A stretch of 64,000 nt of DNA, from assembly GCA_049841155.1 (NCBI GenBank), contig JASGHI010000004.1:744001-808000 (forward strand), given 5' to 3'. The position numbers and the translations under genes were made by a program. Below the pieces are notes generated by a model. That model ran no database searches and was not told the DNA's origin. It saw only the letters and a list, made by a program, of their open reading frames with translations. Shown piece by piece: positions 15,566-23,313 of this stretch. The stretch is from ZC4RG30 sp049841155. Lineage in GTDB: Bacteria > Pseudomonadota > Gammaproteobacteria > Steroidobacterales > Steroidobacteraceae. The number at the start of each line of letters is the position of its first letter. The first letter of the stretch is position 1.

Positions 15566-16471
15566 ATGGGAGCCCTGTACGACATACCGCGCCAATTCAT
15601 CATCGGGCTGGCCGAAGCGGGGACGATCCACTACACCTTCACCTATGCCTTCGTCGTCAACGGTCTTCTCTGTGCCTTCGTGATCGGGCCGCTGCTGGGC
15701 GGCATCGGCACCATGGTGGTGGCCAAGCGCATGGCCTTCTTCTCGCAGGCGGTGGGCAATGCGGCGCTCACCGGCGTCGCCATCGGCGTGATCATCGGCG
15801 AGTCCTACACCGCGCCGTACGTGTCGATGTTCAGCTTCTGCCTGCTGTTCGGCCTGGTGCTCAATTTCGCGCGCAATCACACCAAGATGTCATCGGACAC
15901 GCTGATCGGCGTGTTCCTGTCGATCTCGCTCGCGATCGGCGCCACGGCGCTGCTGTGGGTCTCGGCCAAGGTGAACACCCACATCCTCGACACGGTGATG
16001 TTCGGCTCCATCCTCACCGTCAACGACACCGACATGAACGTGCTGCTGGCAACCACAATCCTGGCGGCGGTCACGGCGCTGCCGCTGTACAACCAGATGC
16101 TGCTGGCGAGCCTCAACCCCAGCCTCGCGCATGTACGCGGCGTGCGTGTGCACCTGCTGGAGTATGTCTTCGTGCTGCTGCTCACCATCCTCACCGTGGC
16201 CTGCGTGAAGATCGTCGGCGCGGTGCTGGTGGAGGCGCTGCTGCTGATTCCGGCCGCCGCGGCCCGCAACCTCAACCGCTCCATCCGTGGCTTCGTGCTG
16301 TGGAGCATCGCGTTCTCGACCGTGAGCTGCCTCGCCGGCGTCTATGTACCGCTGCGCTGGGACCTGCCCGTGCCCTCGGGCGGCGCCATCATCCTCACGG
16401 CCGCGGCGATCTTCCTGGTCACGATGGCCGTGCGCATGCTGCTGCCGCGCTATCGCGAAGCCTCGTTCTGA
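15566..16471 (+). CDS. Metal ABC transporter permease (ZnuB-like)
   Basis: A 301-residue integral membrane protein of the ABC-3 (cluster 9) family with about eight helices. Family segments visible are CAFVIGPLLGGIGTMVVAKRMAFFSQAVGNAALTGVAIG, where the FFSQAVGNAAL loop contacts the ATPase, and SMFSFCLLFGLVLNFARN, then KIVGAVLVEALLLIPAAAARNL and a C-terminal helix pair. It forms the inner-membrane channel for the metal delivered by the ZnuA-like protein. It starts immediately after the ATPase stop and is followed 15 bp later by the second, degenerate binding protein. Confidence 0.92.
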   Translation: MGALYDIPRQFIIGLAEAGTIHYTFTYAFVVNGLLCAFVIGPLLGGIGTMVVAKRMAFFSQAVGNAALTGVAIGVIIGESYTAPYVSMFSFCLLFGLVLNFARNHTKMSSDTLIGVFLSISLAIGATALLWVSAKVNTHILDTVMFGSILTVNDTDMNVLLATTILAAVTALPLYNQMLLASLNPSLAHVRGVRVHLLEYVFVLLLTILTVACVKIVGAVLVEALLLIPAAAARNLNRSIRGFVLWSIAFSTVSCLAGVYVPLRWDLPVPSGGAIILTAAAIFLVTMAVRMLLPRYREASF

Positions 16472-16486
16472 AGGGAGGAGTCCACC

Positions 16487-17482
16487 GTGAATCCCGTCTC
16501 CGATGTCGTCCGCCGTATTCCGCTGGGTGCGTGGGCCCTGCTCGTGCTTGCGCTGCTGGGGGGTGGTGCCGCTGCGGCCGCGGGCGACCCCGCAAAGCCC
16601 CTGGTTCTCACCGGCGCGCAGGCCACTTATTCGCTCACCTCGGCCCTGACCGCCGGCACGAGCATTGAAGTGCGCAATGTGCCGGCGGATGCGCGGCAGC
16701 TCTCCCTGCTCAAGGACTACATCCAGCGCCGCACAGACGAGCTCGGTCCGGTGTTCGGCGCCGCTACGGCAGTGGTGAGCTTTACCAACGCGCTGCCCGC
16801 TGATCCGCTGTACCGCTTCGCGCGCCAGGCGAACCTGCGCGTGGTGGACATCGACGCCGCCATTCCCTGGCCGCTGGACATGGCGGGAGTGGCGCTGAGG
16901 AGCGCGCCACGCACCAACGTGGACTGGGCCGGCGCCGCCGGGGACGCGGAAGAGGCGAGCACCGCACCATATTTCTGGCTCAGCCTGTCCAACGCCGTGC
17001 GCATGGGCGACATCATCGCGCATGATCTTGCCGCGCTGTTTCCCGACTCGGCGCCAGTCATCGCCCGCAACCTGGCGGCGCTGCGCCATGCCCTGCTTGG
17101 GGAACGCGATGCCTACCAGCAGCATGTGCTCGCGGGCGCTTCGGACGTGGTGTTCGCGCTCACCGGCGATTTCGTCTATCTCACCAACGACCTCGGGCTG
17201 TTCGTCGATGGCTACTTCATCAAGCAGGATGTGGACTGGACGCCGGCGGACCTCGCGGCCCTGACGAAGCACCTGCGTGAACGCGGCATCAAGGTGGTGC
17301 TGCACCGCTGGCAGCCCAGCGATGCCATCCAGCAGGCCGTGCGCGGCGGCGGCGCGCAGCTGGTGGTGCTGGATCCGGCCGACCCTGGCCTGGTGAAGGA
17401 CGGCAAGCTGGCGGCGGACGGGCTGCAGCAGATCCTGCACGGCAATCTAGAAGCCCTGCAGAAGGCGCTGGCCGCACCCTGA
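16487..17482 (+). CDS. Second cluster-9 binding-protein homolog, metal ligands lost
   Basis: A 331-residue exported protein (signal helix LGAWALLVLALLGGGAAAAAG). The second half retains the binding-protein framework: YFWLSLSNAVRMGDIIAHDLAALFPDSAPVIARNLAALRHALLGERDAYQ aligns with the DPHxWLDPxNA...A..LxxxxP......N region of ZnuA-like proteins. In VVFALTGDFVYLTNDLGLFVDGYF the usual H-x-A-F ligand histidine is gone, and the DPH at the start of the first motif is APY here. The protein therefore probably cannot bind metal the normal way. It may have become a scaffold, chaperone or docking subunit of the operon. It carries a GGAG ribosome-binding site 15 bp after the permease stop. Function unknown. 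Confidence 0.68.
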   Translation: MNPVSDVVRRIPLGAWALLVLALLGGGAAAAAGDPAKPLVLTGAQATYSLTSALTAGTSIEVRNVPADARQLSLLKDYIQRRTDELGPVFGAATAVVSFTNALPADPLYRFARQANLRVVDIDAAIPWPLDMAGVALRSAPRTNVDWAGAAGDAEEASTAPYFWLSLSNAVRMGDIIAHDLAALFPDSAPVIARNLAALRHALLGERDAYQQHVLAGASDVVFALTGDFVYLTNDLGLFVDGYFIKQDVDWTPADLAALTKHLRERGIKVVLHRWQPSDAIQQAVRGGGAQLVVLDPADPGLVKDGKLAADGLQQILHGNLEALQKALAAP

Positions 17483-17522
17483 TCCGCAGCGGCGCGGCAG
17501 CCGTTCGCGTATCTTTGGCGGC

Positions 17523-18134
17523 ATGAAAGCCAGACCGATCCTTGCCGTGTGGCTGCTCGCCCTGGGCGGCCTCTCGCCCGGCATCCGGGCCCAGGAAGCA
17601 TCCACCGCAGAGGCAGAAGTGCATGTGGTGCTGCAAACCACTCTGGGGAACATCCGTCTGGCGCTGGATCCACAGCGCGCGCCCATCACTACCGCCAACT
17701 TCCTGCGCTATGTGGATGCCAAGCGCTTCGATGGCATCATGTTCTACCGCGCGCTGGCGGTGGGCAGCGACGGTGAGTACGGGCTGGTGCAGGCCGGCAT
17801 GCGCGGCGACAAGGCGCGCCAGTTCGAGCCCATCGCGCATGAGTCGCCTGCGGTCACGGGCATCAGCCACAAGGACGGCACCATTTCCATGGCGCGCCTG
17901 GATCCGGGCACGGCCACGGCGGATTTCTTTATCGTGATCGGGGATCTGGTCACGCTGGATGGCGATGCCGCTGCGAATGATCCGGGATACGCGGCGTTCG
18001 GGCATGTGATCGACGGCATGAACATCGTGCGCCAGATCCTCGCGCAGCCGCGCGATCCCGACGCCGGCGAGGAGGACATGAAAGGGCAGATGCTCGCGCA
18101 GCCCGTGCAGATCGTCGTCGCGCGGCGGGAATGA
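17523..18134 (+). CDS. Periplasmic cyclophilin-type peptidyl-prolyl isomerase
   Basis: 203 residues with a signal peptide (ILAVWLLALGGLSPGIRAQ) and a cyclophilin domain from about 36: VVLQTTLGNIRLALDPQRAPITTANFLRYVD, RFDGIMFYRALAVG (F and R active-site residues), GTISMARLDPGTATADFFIVIGD and FGHVIDGMNIVRQI. It catalyses cis-trans isomerisation of proline bonds during folding of exported proteins. It begins 40 bp after the metal operon; a TATCTT hexamer at 17510-17515 lies 7 nt before the ATG, so it may be transcribed separately and without a leader. It ends 25 bp from the convergent NlpC/P60 gene. Confidence 0.9.
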   Translation: MKARPILAVWLLALGGLSPGIRAQEASTAEAEVHVVLQTTLGNIRLALDPQRAPITTANFLRYVDAKRFDGIMFYRALAVGSDGEYGLVQAGMRGDKARQFEPIAHESPAVTGISHKDGTISMARLDPGTATADFFIVIGDLVTLDGDAAANDPGYAAFGHVIDGMNIVRQILAQPRDPDAGEEDMKGQMLAQPVQIVVARRE

Positions 18135-18159
18135 CGGGCGAAGAGCAGCGCCCCCGGGA

Positions 18160-18645
18160 TCAGTACAAGCGTCCGATGCCCGCGAGCCGGGTGCGGTAAT
18201 AACTGTCGTCGATCGGACGTATTTCCACTGCGCGGCCCGTCTGCGGCGCATGCACGAAACGTCCGTCGCCGGCATAGATGCCCACGTGCGTGATTGCGCC
18301 GCCGATGCGGAAGAACAGCAGGTCTCCGGCAGCGAGCTCCCCACGTGTCACGGTGCGCGCGGCGCGGAACTGGTCGGCGGTGGTGCGCGGCGTGTCGACG
18401 CCGATCCCGCTGTATGCGTAGCGCACCAGGCCGCTGCAGTCGAAGGCATCCGGGCCATTGCCGCCGTAGCGGTAGGGTTTGCCGAGCTGGGCGAGGGCGC
18501 GCGCGGCGATCTGTTCGCCAGGTGTTGCCACCGTGACCGCCGCAGCGCCGGGCTCCGGCCGGCTGCGCGGCGCTGCAGCACAGCCTGCCAGCAACAGGGC
18601 TGCGCACATCATTGCGACAGGCGGCAGATGAAACCTTCGCGGCAT
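18160..18645 (-). CDS. NlpC/P60 cell-wall peptidase lipoprotein
   Basis: 161 residues from ATG 18645. The N-terminus MPRRFHLPPVAMMCAALLLAGCAAA carries a lipobox (LAGC), so it is an outer-membrane lipoprotein. The NlpC/P60 domain shows the catalytic Cys in DAFDCSGLVRYAY, the His in THVGIYAGDGRFVHAP, and the typical GDLLFFRIGG. It would cleave peptidoglycan stem peptides, usually the D-Glu-to-meso-DAP bond (family knowledge). A longer frame upstream is out of register with the lipobox start and looks non-coding. It follows the anti-sigma-like gene by 71 bp on the same strand and may belong to the same transcript. Confidence 0.92.
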   Translation of the reverse strand: MPRRFHLPPVAMMCAALLLAGCAAAPRSRPEPGAAAVTVATPGEQIAARALAQLGKPYRYGGNGPDAFDCSGLVRYAYSGIGVDTPRTTADQFRAARTVTRGELAAGDLLFFRIGGAITHVGIYAGDGRFVHAPQTGRAVEIRPIDDSYYRTRLAGIGRLY

Positions 18646-18716
18646 CAGGAGTCCCCGGCGAGGGCTGCGATGTCGGCAAGAGTAACCCAGCCACGCCACC
18701 GGGTCCGGTCTTCGCG

Positions 18717-19532
18717 CTACTGCGCCCTGGAGACGCTGATCTCGATGGGCTGGCCATGTGCATTGGGCACGGTATCCGTCTGCCATGGACTGAGCCTGCG
18801 GCCTGCGAGCGTTGGCTCGAGAGTCGCGGCGATGGCTGCAAGATCTTCGCCGGCACCCAGTTCGCCACGGCGCAAGGCGTTGCCCGCTGCATCCTGTACC
18901 AGCCACAGGGCATGCGGCGGCCTGTCGCTAGCGTACTGCTCCGGGAAGTGCCTGCGAAGCAAGGCGGCAGCGCTGGAGTCTGCCGGTGTGGGAGCAGCCG
19001 GCGCTGCAGCCGCGGGAGCTCCGTCAGACAAGCGTTTGGTACTTGCGATTGAATCGGTGCGGGCCACTTCGGTCGTCTGCACACCGGCCCGGGCACGGGA
19101 TTCGCTTTCGGCCGCTGCCATCGTTGATGGTGGTCGTGGCGCAGGCGCGCGGGAAGGCGCAGGCGAGGGCGGAGCCGGTGGGGTCGGGGCCGCTGGGGTC
19201 GTCGGGGCAGCGGAGTCGCCGACGTCGGATCGATTCCCCGCCTGGACGGCTGGCGGTGCGGAGATGGCGGGAGGCACGGCTTCGCGCGGCGCCGCCGTGG
19301 GTAGGCGCTGGTCCACCTGCCGCCACAGCAGCAGCGCGACGCCCAGCACTGCGACCGCGGCGACGGCGCGCCAGTGCATGCGCGAGTCGTTTGCTGCGGG
19401 CGTGCGCCGCCGGGCGGCCGCTGCGGCCTCGGCAAGGATGGTATGGCGCAAGGCCTGCGGCGGTGAGCCGGCGTCTTTCGCGCTGGCGCGGCGGTAGGCT
19501 TGCAGCAGTTCGTCGGAATCCGGTGCGCTCAT
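18717..19532 (-). CDS. Membrane protein coupled to an ECF sigma factor (probable anti-sigma partner)
   Basis: 271 residues. The short cytoplasmic N-terminus (DELLQAYRRASAKDAGSPPQALRHTILAEAAAAA) resembles the cytoplasmic segment of sigma-associated membrane proteins. One membrane helix (about 53-70, WRAVAAVAVLGVALLLW) is followed by a long Pro/Ala-rich stretch (about 80-185) and a C-terminal domain of unknown type (HFPEQYASDRPPHALWLVQDAAGNALRRGELG). Its ATG overlaps the sigma-factor stop by ATGA, so the two are translated together. By analogy it sequesters or senses for the sigma factor, but it lacks a recognisable zinc anti-sigma (HxxxCxxC) motif. Function inferred from position. Confidence 0.62.
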   Translation of the reverse strand: MSAPDSDELLQAYRRASAKDAGSPPQALRHTILAEAAAAARRRTPAANDSRMHWRAVAAVAVLGVALLLWRQVDQRLPTAAPREAVPPAISAPPAVQAGNRSDVGDSAAPTTPAAPTPPAPPSPAPSRAPAPRPPSTMAAAESESRARAGVQTTEVARTDSIASTKRLSDGAPAAAAPAAPTPADSSAAALLRRHFPEQYASDRPPHALWLVQDAAGNALRRGELGAGEDLAAIAATLEPTLAGRRLSPWQTDTVPNAHGQPIEISVSRAQ

Positions 19533-20116
19533 GATGCATGATCCCGCAGCAGCGCCTTGAGCCTGTCGCGCGCATAGCGCAGCCGGCTCTTGGCAGTTTC
19601 GAAAGGGGTTCCGGTGACGGTGGCGATTTCCTCCACGCTCATTCCGGACTCGGCCTGCAGCACAAAAGCCTCGCGCTGTTCGGCCGGCAATCGCGCCAGC
19701 GCCGCCAGGATGGCCTCACCCTGTTCGGCGCGCTGGCTTTCCTCCAGCGGCGAGGGCGCACACTCATCGGCAAGCAGTTCGCCCAGCGTGCTGCCGTCGG
19801 CGGTGTCGGCGGTATCCAGACTCCGGTGGTGATGCGTGGTGCGATGCCGGTCGATGAGGCGATGGCGCGCCAGCGTGTACAGCCACGCGGTGAAGCGGCC
19901 CTGCGGGCGAAAGCGCGGCGCCTCGCGCGTGACGGTGAACCAGACCTCCTGCATCAGTTCTTCGGCCGCGCCGTGGTCACCGCACTGTCGCAGCAGGTAG
20001 CGCCACAGCGGCAGCTCGTGACGCGCGTAGAGCATTTCGAATGCCGCGACGTCGCCCGCTGCATAGCGGGCGACGAGCGCTTCATCCGGCTCTGCCGCAG
20101 CATCCATCCGCGGCAT
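19529..20116 (-). CDS. ECF-type RNA polymerase sigma factor
   Basis: 195 residues from ATG 20116. Region 2: PDEALVARYAAGDVAAFEMLYARHELPLWRYLLRQCGDHGAAEELMQEVWFTV, with the core-binding and -10-reading helices, then FTAWLYTLARHRLIDRHR. Region 4: LARLPAEQREAFVLQAESGMSVEEIATVTGTPFETAKSRLRYARDRLK, with the HTH that reads the -35. Size and lack of region 3 make it an ECF sigma factor. It ends ATGA-coupled to a membrane protein and starts 37 bp after the stop of a secreted protein gene, so a signalling operon is likely. The upstream part of a longer frame (to 20188) overlaps that gene and was dropped. Confidence 0.93.
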   Translation of the reverse strand: MPRMDAAAEPDEALVARYAAGDVAAFEMLYARHELPLWRYLLRQCGDHGAAEELMQEVWFTVTREAPRFRPQGRFTAWLYTLARHRLIDRHRTTHHHRSLDTADTADGSTLGELLADECAPSPLEESQRAEQGEAILAALARLPAEQREAFVLQAESGMSVEEIATVTGTPFETAKSRLRYARDRLKALLRDHAS

Positions 20117-20153
20117 TATCGCAGAAGCGCACCGCGCTTCCGCGGCGGTGGCT

Positions 20154-20948
20154 TCACGGGTCCGGCACGTAGCCCAGGCGCTGATCATTGGGAAATGCCT
20201 GCGGACGGTGTGGCGCCGGCTTGATCACACCCATCGCGACCAGGTTCTCGTGACTGTCGTAGCGGATGCGGATCAACTCATTGGGCTGATCCGCATCGCG
20301 TTCGAAAGTCACGTTGCGGACCTGGGAGTATTCGCGGCGTCCATGGCCCGTGCCCAGCGAGGGGGCCGGTGCGGGCCGCTCGCGGCGACTCTGTGAAGAC
20401 AGGGCCCCGGAGTCCGCCGCGCTGCGGGCCGCTTCCCCGGCCGCCGACGCGGTTTCGCGGCGCGCCAAGGGTGGCGCTGGCGCAACGGGCGGCACGAACG
20501 CCGGCTCGGCTGCCCGTTCGCGGAACAGCGCCACGCCGATCACGCCCACGTTGTCCGGGCGCCCGGTGCGCGCCGCATAGGATTTCGGGATCGAGGTGAA
20601 AGTGAAGGCGGCGATCTGCGAATCGCTCTTGCGCCAGCCCGCGATGTCGTAGGCCGTCCAGGGGTCGAAGACATAGCCGCGTTGTCCGAAGCCGGCCGTT
20701 TCACCGCTGATGATGTTGATGCCATCGACCGAGGTCACCGCCAGCAGCCGGACGCCGCTGCGGCTTGCGATCTGGATGGCGTAGTGCGCGCCCGGCCGTC
20801 CCGCGACCCAGTATTCGCCGCGGTGGTAGTGCGCCTGCAGAGTCTCGCCGCTGTCGCGGTCGATGAGGGACACATCGGCCAGTCTGCCCACGGCCAGCGC
20901 CTGGGAGCAGGCGAGGCCGGCCAGCACGACACAGGCAGTCCGTTTCAT
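20154..20948 (-). CDS. Secreted protein of unknown function preceding an ECF sigma factor
   Basis: 264 residues from ATG 20948, giving a clear signal peptide (KRTACVVLAGLACSQALA). The mature protein starts with VGRLADVSLIDRDSGETLQAHYHRGEYWVAGRPGAHYAIQI, a beta-rich N-terminal domain, then FGQRGYVFDPWTAYDIAGWRKSDSQIAAFTFTSIPKSYAARTGRPDNVGVIGVALFRE. An Ala/Pro-rich linker (about 165-215) joins to a short C-terminal domain (RNVTFERDADQPNELIRIRYDSHENLVAMGVI). I know similar proteins only as conserved hypotheticals in Xanthomonadaceae relatives. It starts the sigma-factor operon, so it may be the external sensor or a target. No known enzyme motif. Confidence 0.65.
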   Translation of the reverse strand: MKRTACVVLAGLACSQALAVGRLADVSLIDRDSGETLQAHYHRGEYWVAGRPGAHYAIQIASRSGVRLLAVTSVDGINIISGETAGFGQRGYVFDPWTAYDIAGWRKSDSQIAAFTFTSIPKSYAARTGRPDNVGVIGVALFRERAAEPAFVPPVAPAPPLARRETASAAGEAARSAADSGALSSQSRRERPAPAPSLGTGHGRREYSQVRNVTFERDADQPNELIRIRYDSHENLVAMGVIKPAPHRPQAFPNDQRLGYVPDP

Positions 20949-21008
20949 GTTCGGCTCCATTCGTGAGGGATACTGATACCCCAATACGAACGGCGCCGCC
21001 GGAGGGGG

Positions 21009-22094
21009 TTAAATTTCCGCGGTGCCCGTCCTGCGCTCGTATTCCGCAAAGGAGATGATGCGTTCGCTGCCCTGGTCCCAGAGCAGGCACTGGAGCGAGG
21101 CAGGCACCTGCCGCAGACTCAGCCGCGGCACGGTCTCGAACAGGTCCTGGTTCTCGCGGTGGCATTGCGCCAGGCGGTAGTTGGGGATCTGCGCCGACAG
21201 GTGATGCACGTGGTGGAAGCCGATGTGCGCCGTGAACCAGTTCATCCATGCGGGCAGCACCAGGAAACTCGTGCCCCGCAATGCGCCGGCATCGTAATCC
21301 CAGGTCGAGGTCGGGGCCGCGTAGGCATGCTCGAAGTTGTGCTGCACCGTGAACAGCATGATGCCCACGCCGCCGGCCACCGACAGCGAGCACAGATAGA
21401 TCGGAAAGAAGACGCCGGCGTCGGCGATCTCGCTCATGATCTGCCATGCGGAAAGCAGCGCCACATTGTTGGCGCTCATGTGGCGGTACTCTTTCCAGTT
21501 CTTCCAGTGGCGCGTCCGGAAGGCCGCGATGCTGCCACCGCGCACCATGTGCGCCGCAAACGCCAGATTGCCTTTGAGCCAGTTCCAGCGTGGATTGAAG
21601 ATCAGGTAGACGAAGCCGCCCAGCGGGGCGAGCAGGATGTGGCGCGAGAGGCGATAGCGGCGCTGCTGCGCCGGCGTGAGCGCCGCGTATTCGGCGGTCG
21701 ACAGCGTCGACAGCGGTCCGCGGTAGCGTTCCCAGTTGCCGTTGTTGCGGTGATGGAAGTCGTGATGGCGTGACCACACGTACTGCGGCATGGCGGAAAG
21801 AACGCCGCACAGGAAGCCCATGGCGCGGTTCAGCCAGCGGCTGCGGAACAGCGCGCCGTGCCCGCACTCGTGCATGAGCGCGAATACGCGTACCAGGAAC
21901 AGCGTGATGCCCACCGAGGCCAGCATGGCAAGCCACGGCCGGTCCGTGGCGCTCCATATCGCCACTGCCCAGAGTGCGGCAAGGGGTGCGAGCGTGGTGA
22001 AACTCTGCAGCAGGCCAATGCGGTTGCTGCTGATGCCGAAACGCCGGATGAGCGCGCGCTTGCGCCGCTCGAACTCGTCCATGGGCTTGCTCAA
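21009..22094 (-). CDS. Membrane fatty acid desaturase
   Basis: A 361-residue di-iron desaturase. The three histidine boxes are HECGHGALF (about 106-114), HHDFHHRNNGN (about 131-141) and HIGFHHVHHLSAQIPNYRL (about 292-310), with hydrophobic helices between them, four in total. It would introduce a double bond into a lipid-linked acyl chain. It is divergent from a FabH-like synthase 130 bp away, so the two may serve one lipid pathway. The FabH-side gap contains a 15-bp palindrome (22172-22186). Position specificity is not readable. Confidence 0.9.
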   Translation of the reverse strand: MSKPMDEFERRKRALIRRFGISSNRIGLLQSFTTLAPLAALWAVAIWSATDRPWLAMLASVGITLFLVRVFALMHECGHGALFRSRWLNRAMGFLCGVLSAMPQYVWSRHHDFHHRNNGNWERYRGPLSTLSTAEYAALTPAQQRRYRLSRHILLAPLGGFVYLIFNPRWNWLKGNLAFAAHMVRGGSIAAFRTRHWKNWKEYRHMSANNVALLSAWQIMSEIADAGVFFPIYLCSLSVAGGVGIMLFTVQHNFEHAYAAPTSTWDYDAGALRGTSFLVLPAWMNWFTAHIGFHHVHHLSAQIPNYRLAQCHRENQDLFETVPRLSLRQVPASLQCLLWDQGSERIISFAEYERRTGTAEI

Positions 22095-22171
22095 TCGCCG
22101 GTCCCTGTAATTGTGATTGTCGGCAAGGGCCGCTGCAGTCTACGGGACGGCCGGTCGCCTGGCTATTGGGG

Positions 22172-22186
22172 GATCGGTTGCCGATC
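22172..22186. promoter_or_regulatory. 15-bp perfect palindrome between the desaturase and FabH-like genes
   Basis: GATCGG-TTG-CCGATC is a perfect 6-3-6 inverted repeat in the 130-bp divergent gap, 38 bp from the FabH-like start and 77 bp from the desaturase start. There is no T-tract, so it is more like an operator than a terminator. No regulator gene is adjacent. Confidence 0.35.
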
Positions 22187-22224
22187 GTGGAATGTCCCGG
22201 TGTGGCTGGGTTTAAGCTTGTGCC

Positions 22225-23313
22225 ATGACCTACGCAGCCATCACCGGCTGGGGCAAATGCCTGCCTCCGGCCATACTGTCCAATGCGGATCTGGCCACCA
22301 TCCTCGATACCAGCGACGAGTGGATCACCACCCGCACGGGGATCCGCGAACGGCGCATTTCGCATGTGGGCCTGGGCGAATTGGCCGAGGTGGCAGCGCG
22401 TCGCGCGCTGGCCGCTGCCGGGCGCGATGCCGCCGACATCGACCTCATCGTCTTCGGCACCACCAGCTACGAAGACCAGGCGCCCAACCAGGCCTCCGGT
22501 CTGCAGCAGCGGCTGGGCGCCGCCCGCGCCGCCTCGATGGATGTGAACACGGCCTGCACCAGTTTCCTCTATGCCTGGTCCAGCGCCAACGCGATGGTGC
22601 GCAATGGCGTGGTGCGCAATGCGCTCATCGTCGGCGGCGAGGTGATCAGCCGCTTCATTGACTGGAGCAACCGCAATGTGGCGGTGCTGTTCGGCGATGG
22701 CTGTGCCGCCATCGTGATCGAGGCGGTGGTGGATGAGCAGGGCCTGCTGGCGGAGAAGCTGGGTTGCGATTCAGCGGGGCGCGATGCGCTGGTGATCCAG
22801 GGCATGGGCACGCGCTATGCGGATCTCAGGCGCCGCTACGGCCAGACACAATGGGTGTTCGAAGGACAGGAGATCTTCAAGCGCGCCGTGCTGGGCATGG
22901 GGCAGGCGGCAGTGGATGTGCTGGCGCGGCGCGGCCTGGCGGCGAAGGACGTGGATCTGGTCATTCCGCACCAGGCGAACCTGCGCATCATCGAGGCCGT
23001 GGCCCGGCGGGTGGACATCCCCATGGAGCGCGTGTTCGTGAACGTGCAGCGCTACGGCAACATGTCTGCGGCCACGGTGCCTATTGCACTGGTGGAGGCG
23101 CTGGAGGAGGGGCGGGTGCAGCCGGGGGCGATGCTGCTCATGCCCGCCTTCGGCGCGGGGCTGACCTGGTGCGCGCACCTGGCGCGCTGGGGAGAGCGGA
23201 CGGTGCCGATTGGCGGCTGCGACGCGGCGCTGCCGCCCACGCCGCACAGCGCGCTCGAGATCGTGCGTGAACAGATCGCACGCCGCGAGCGCGCCGCGGG
23301 CCAGGGGCTTTAG
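22225..23313 (+). CDS. Beta-ketoacyl-ACP synthase III-like protein (FabH/OleA-type fold)
   Basis: A 362-residue thiolase-fold synthase. The catalytic triad is complete: C111 in VNTACTSFLY, H249 in IPHQANLRI and N279 in NVQRYGNMSAA. Other hallmarks are TSDEWITTRTGIRERR at the start and LFGDGCAAIVIEA. Such enzymes start fatty-acid or polyketide chains by decarboxylative condensation. It does not sit in a fab cluster; its only lipid neighbour is the divergent desaturase, so it may use a special acyl primer. The last 40 residues (GGCDAALPPTPHSALEIVREQIARRE) are an extension not needed for catalysis. Its stop overlaps the convergent gene's stop by 4 bp. Confidence 0.9.
   Translation: MTYAAITGWGKCLPPAILSNADLATILDTSDEWITTRTGIRERRISHVGLGELAEVAARRALAAAGRDAADIDLIVFGTTSYEDQAPNQASGLQQRLGAARAASMDVNTACTSFLYAWSSANAMVRNGVVRNALIVGGEVISRFIDWSNRNVAVLFGDGCAAIVIEAVVDEQGLLAEKLGCDSAGRDALVIQGMGTRYADLRRRYGQTQWVFEGQEIFKRAVLGMGQAAVDVLARRGLAAKDVDLVIPHQANLRIIEAVARRVDIPMERVFVNVQRYGNMSAATVPIALVEALEEGRVQPGAMLLMPAFGAGLTWCAHLARWGERTVPIGGCDAALPPTPHSALEIVREQIARRERAAGQGL

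Noticed and set aside
15890..17440. 516-codon open frame on the minus strand
   Set aside because: Antisense to the metal permease and second binding protein; no domain signal.
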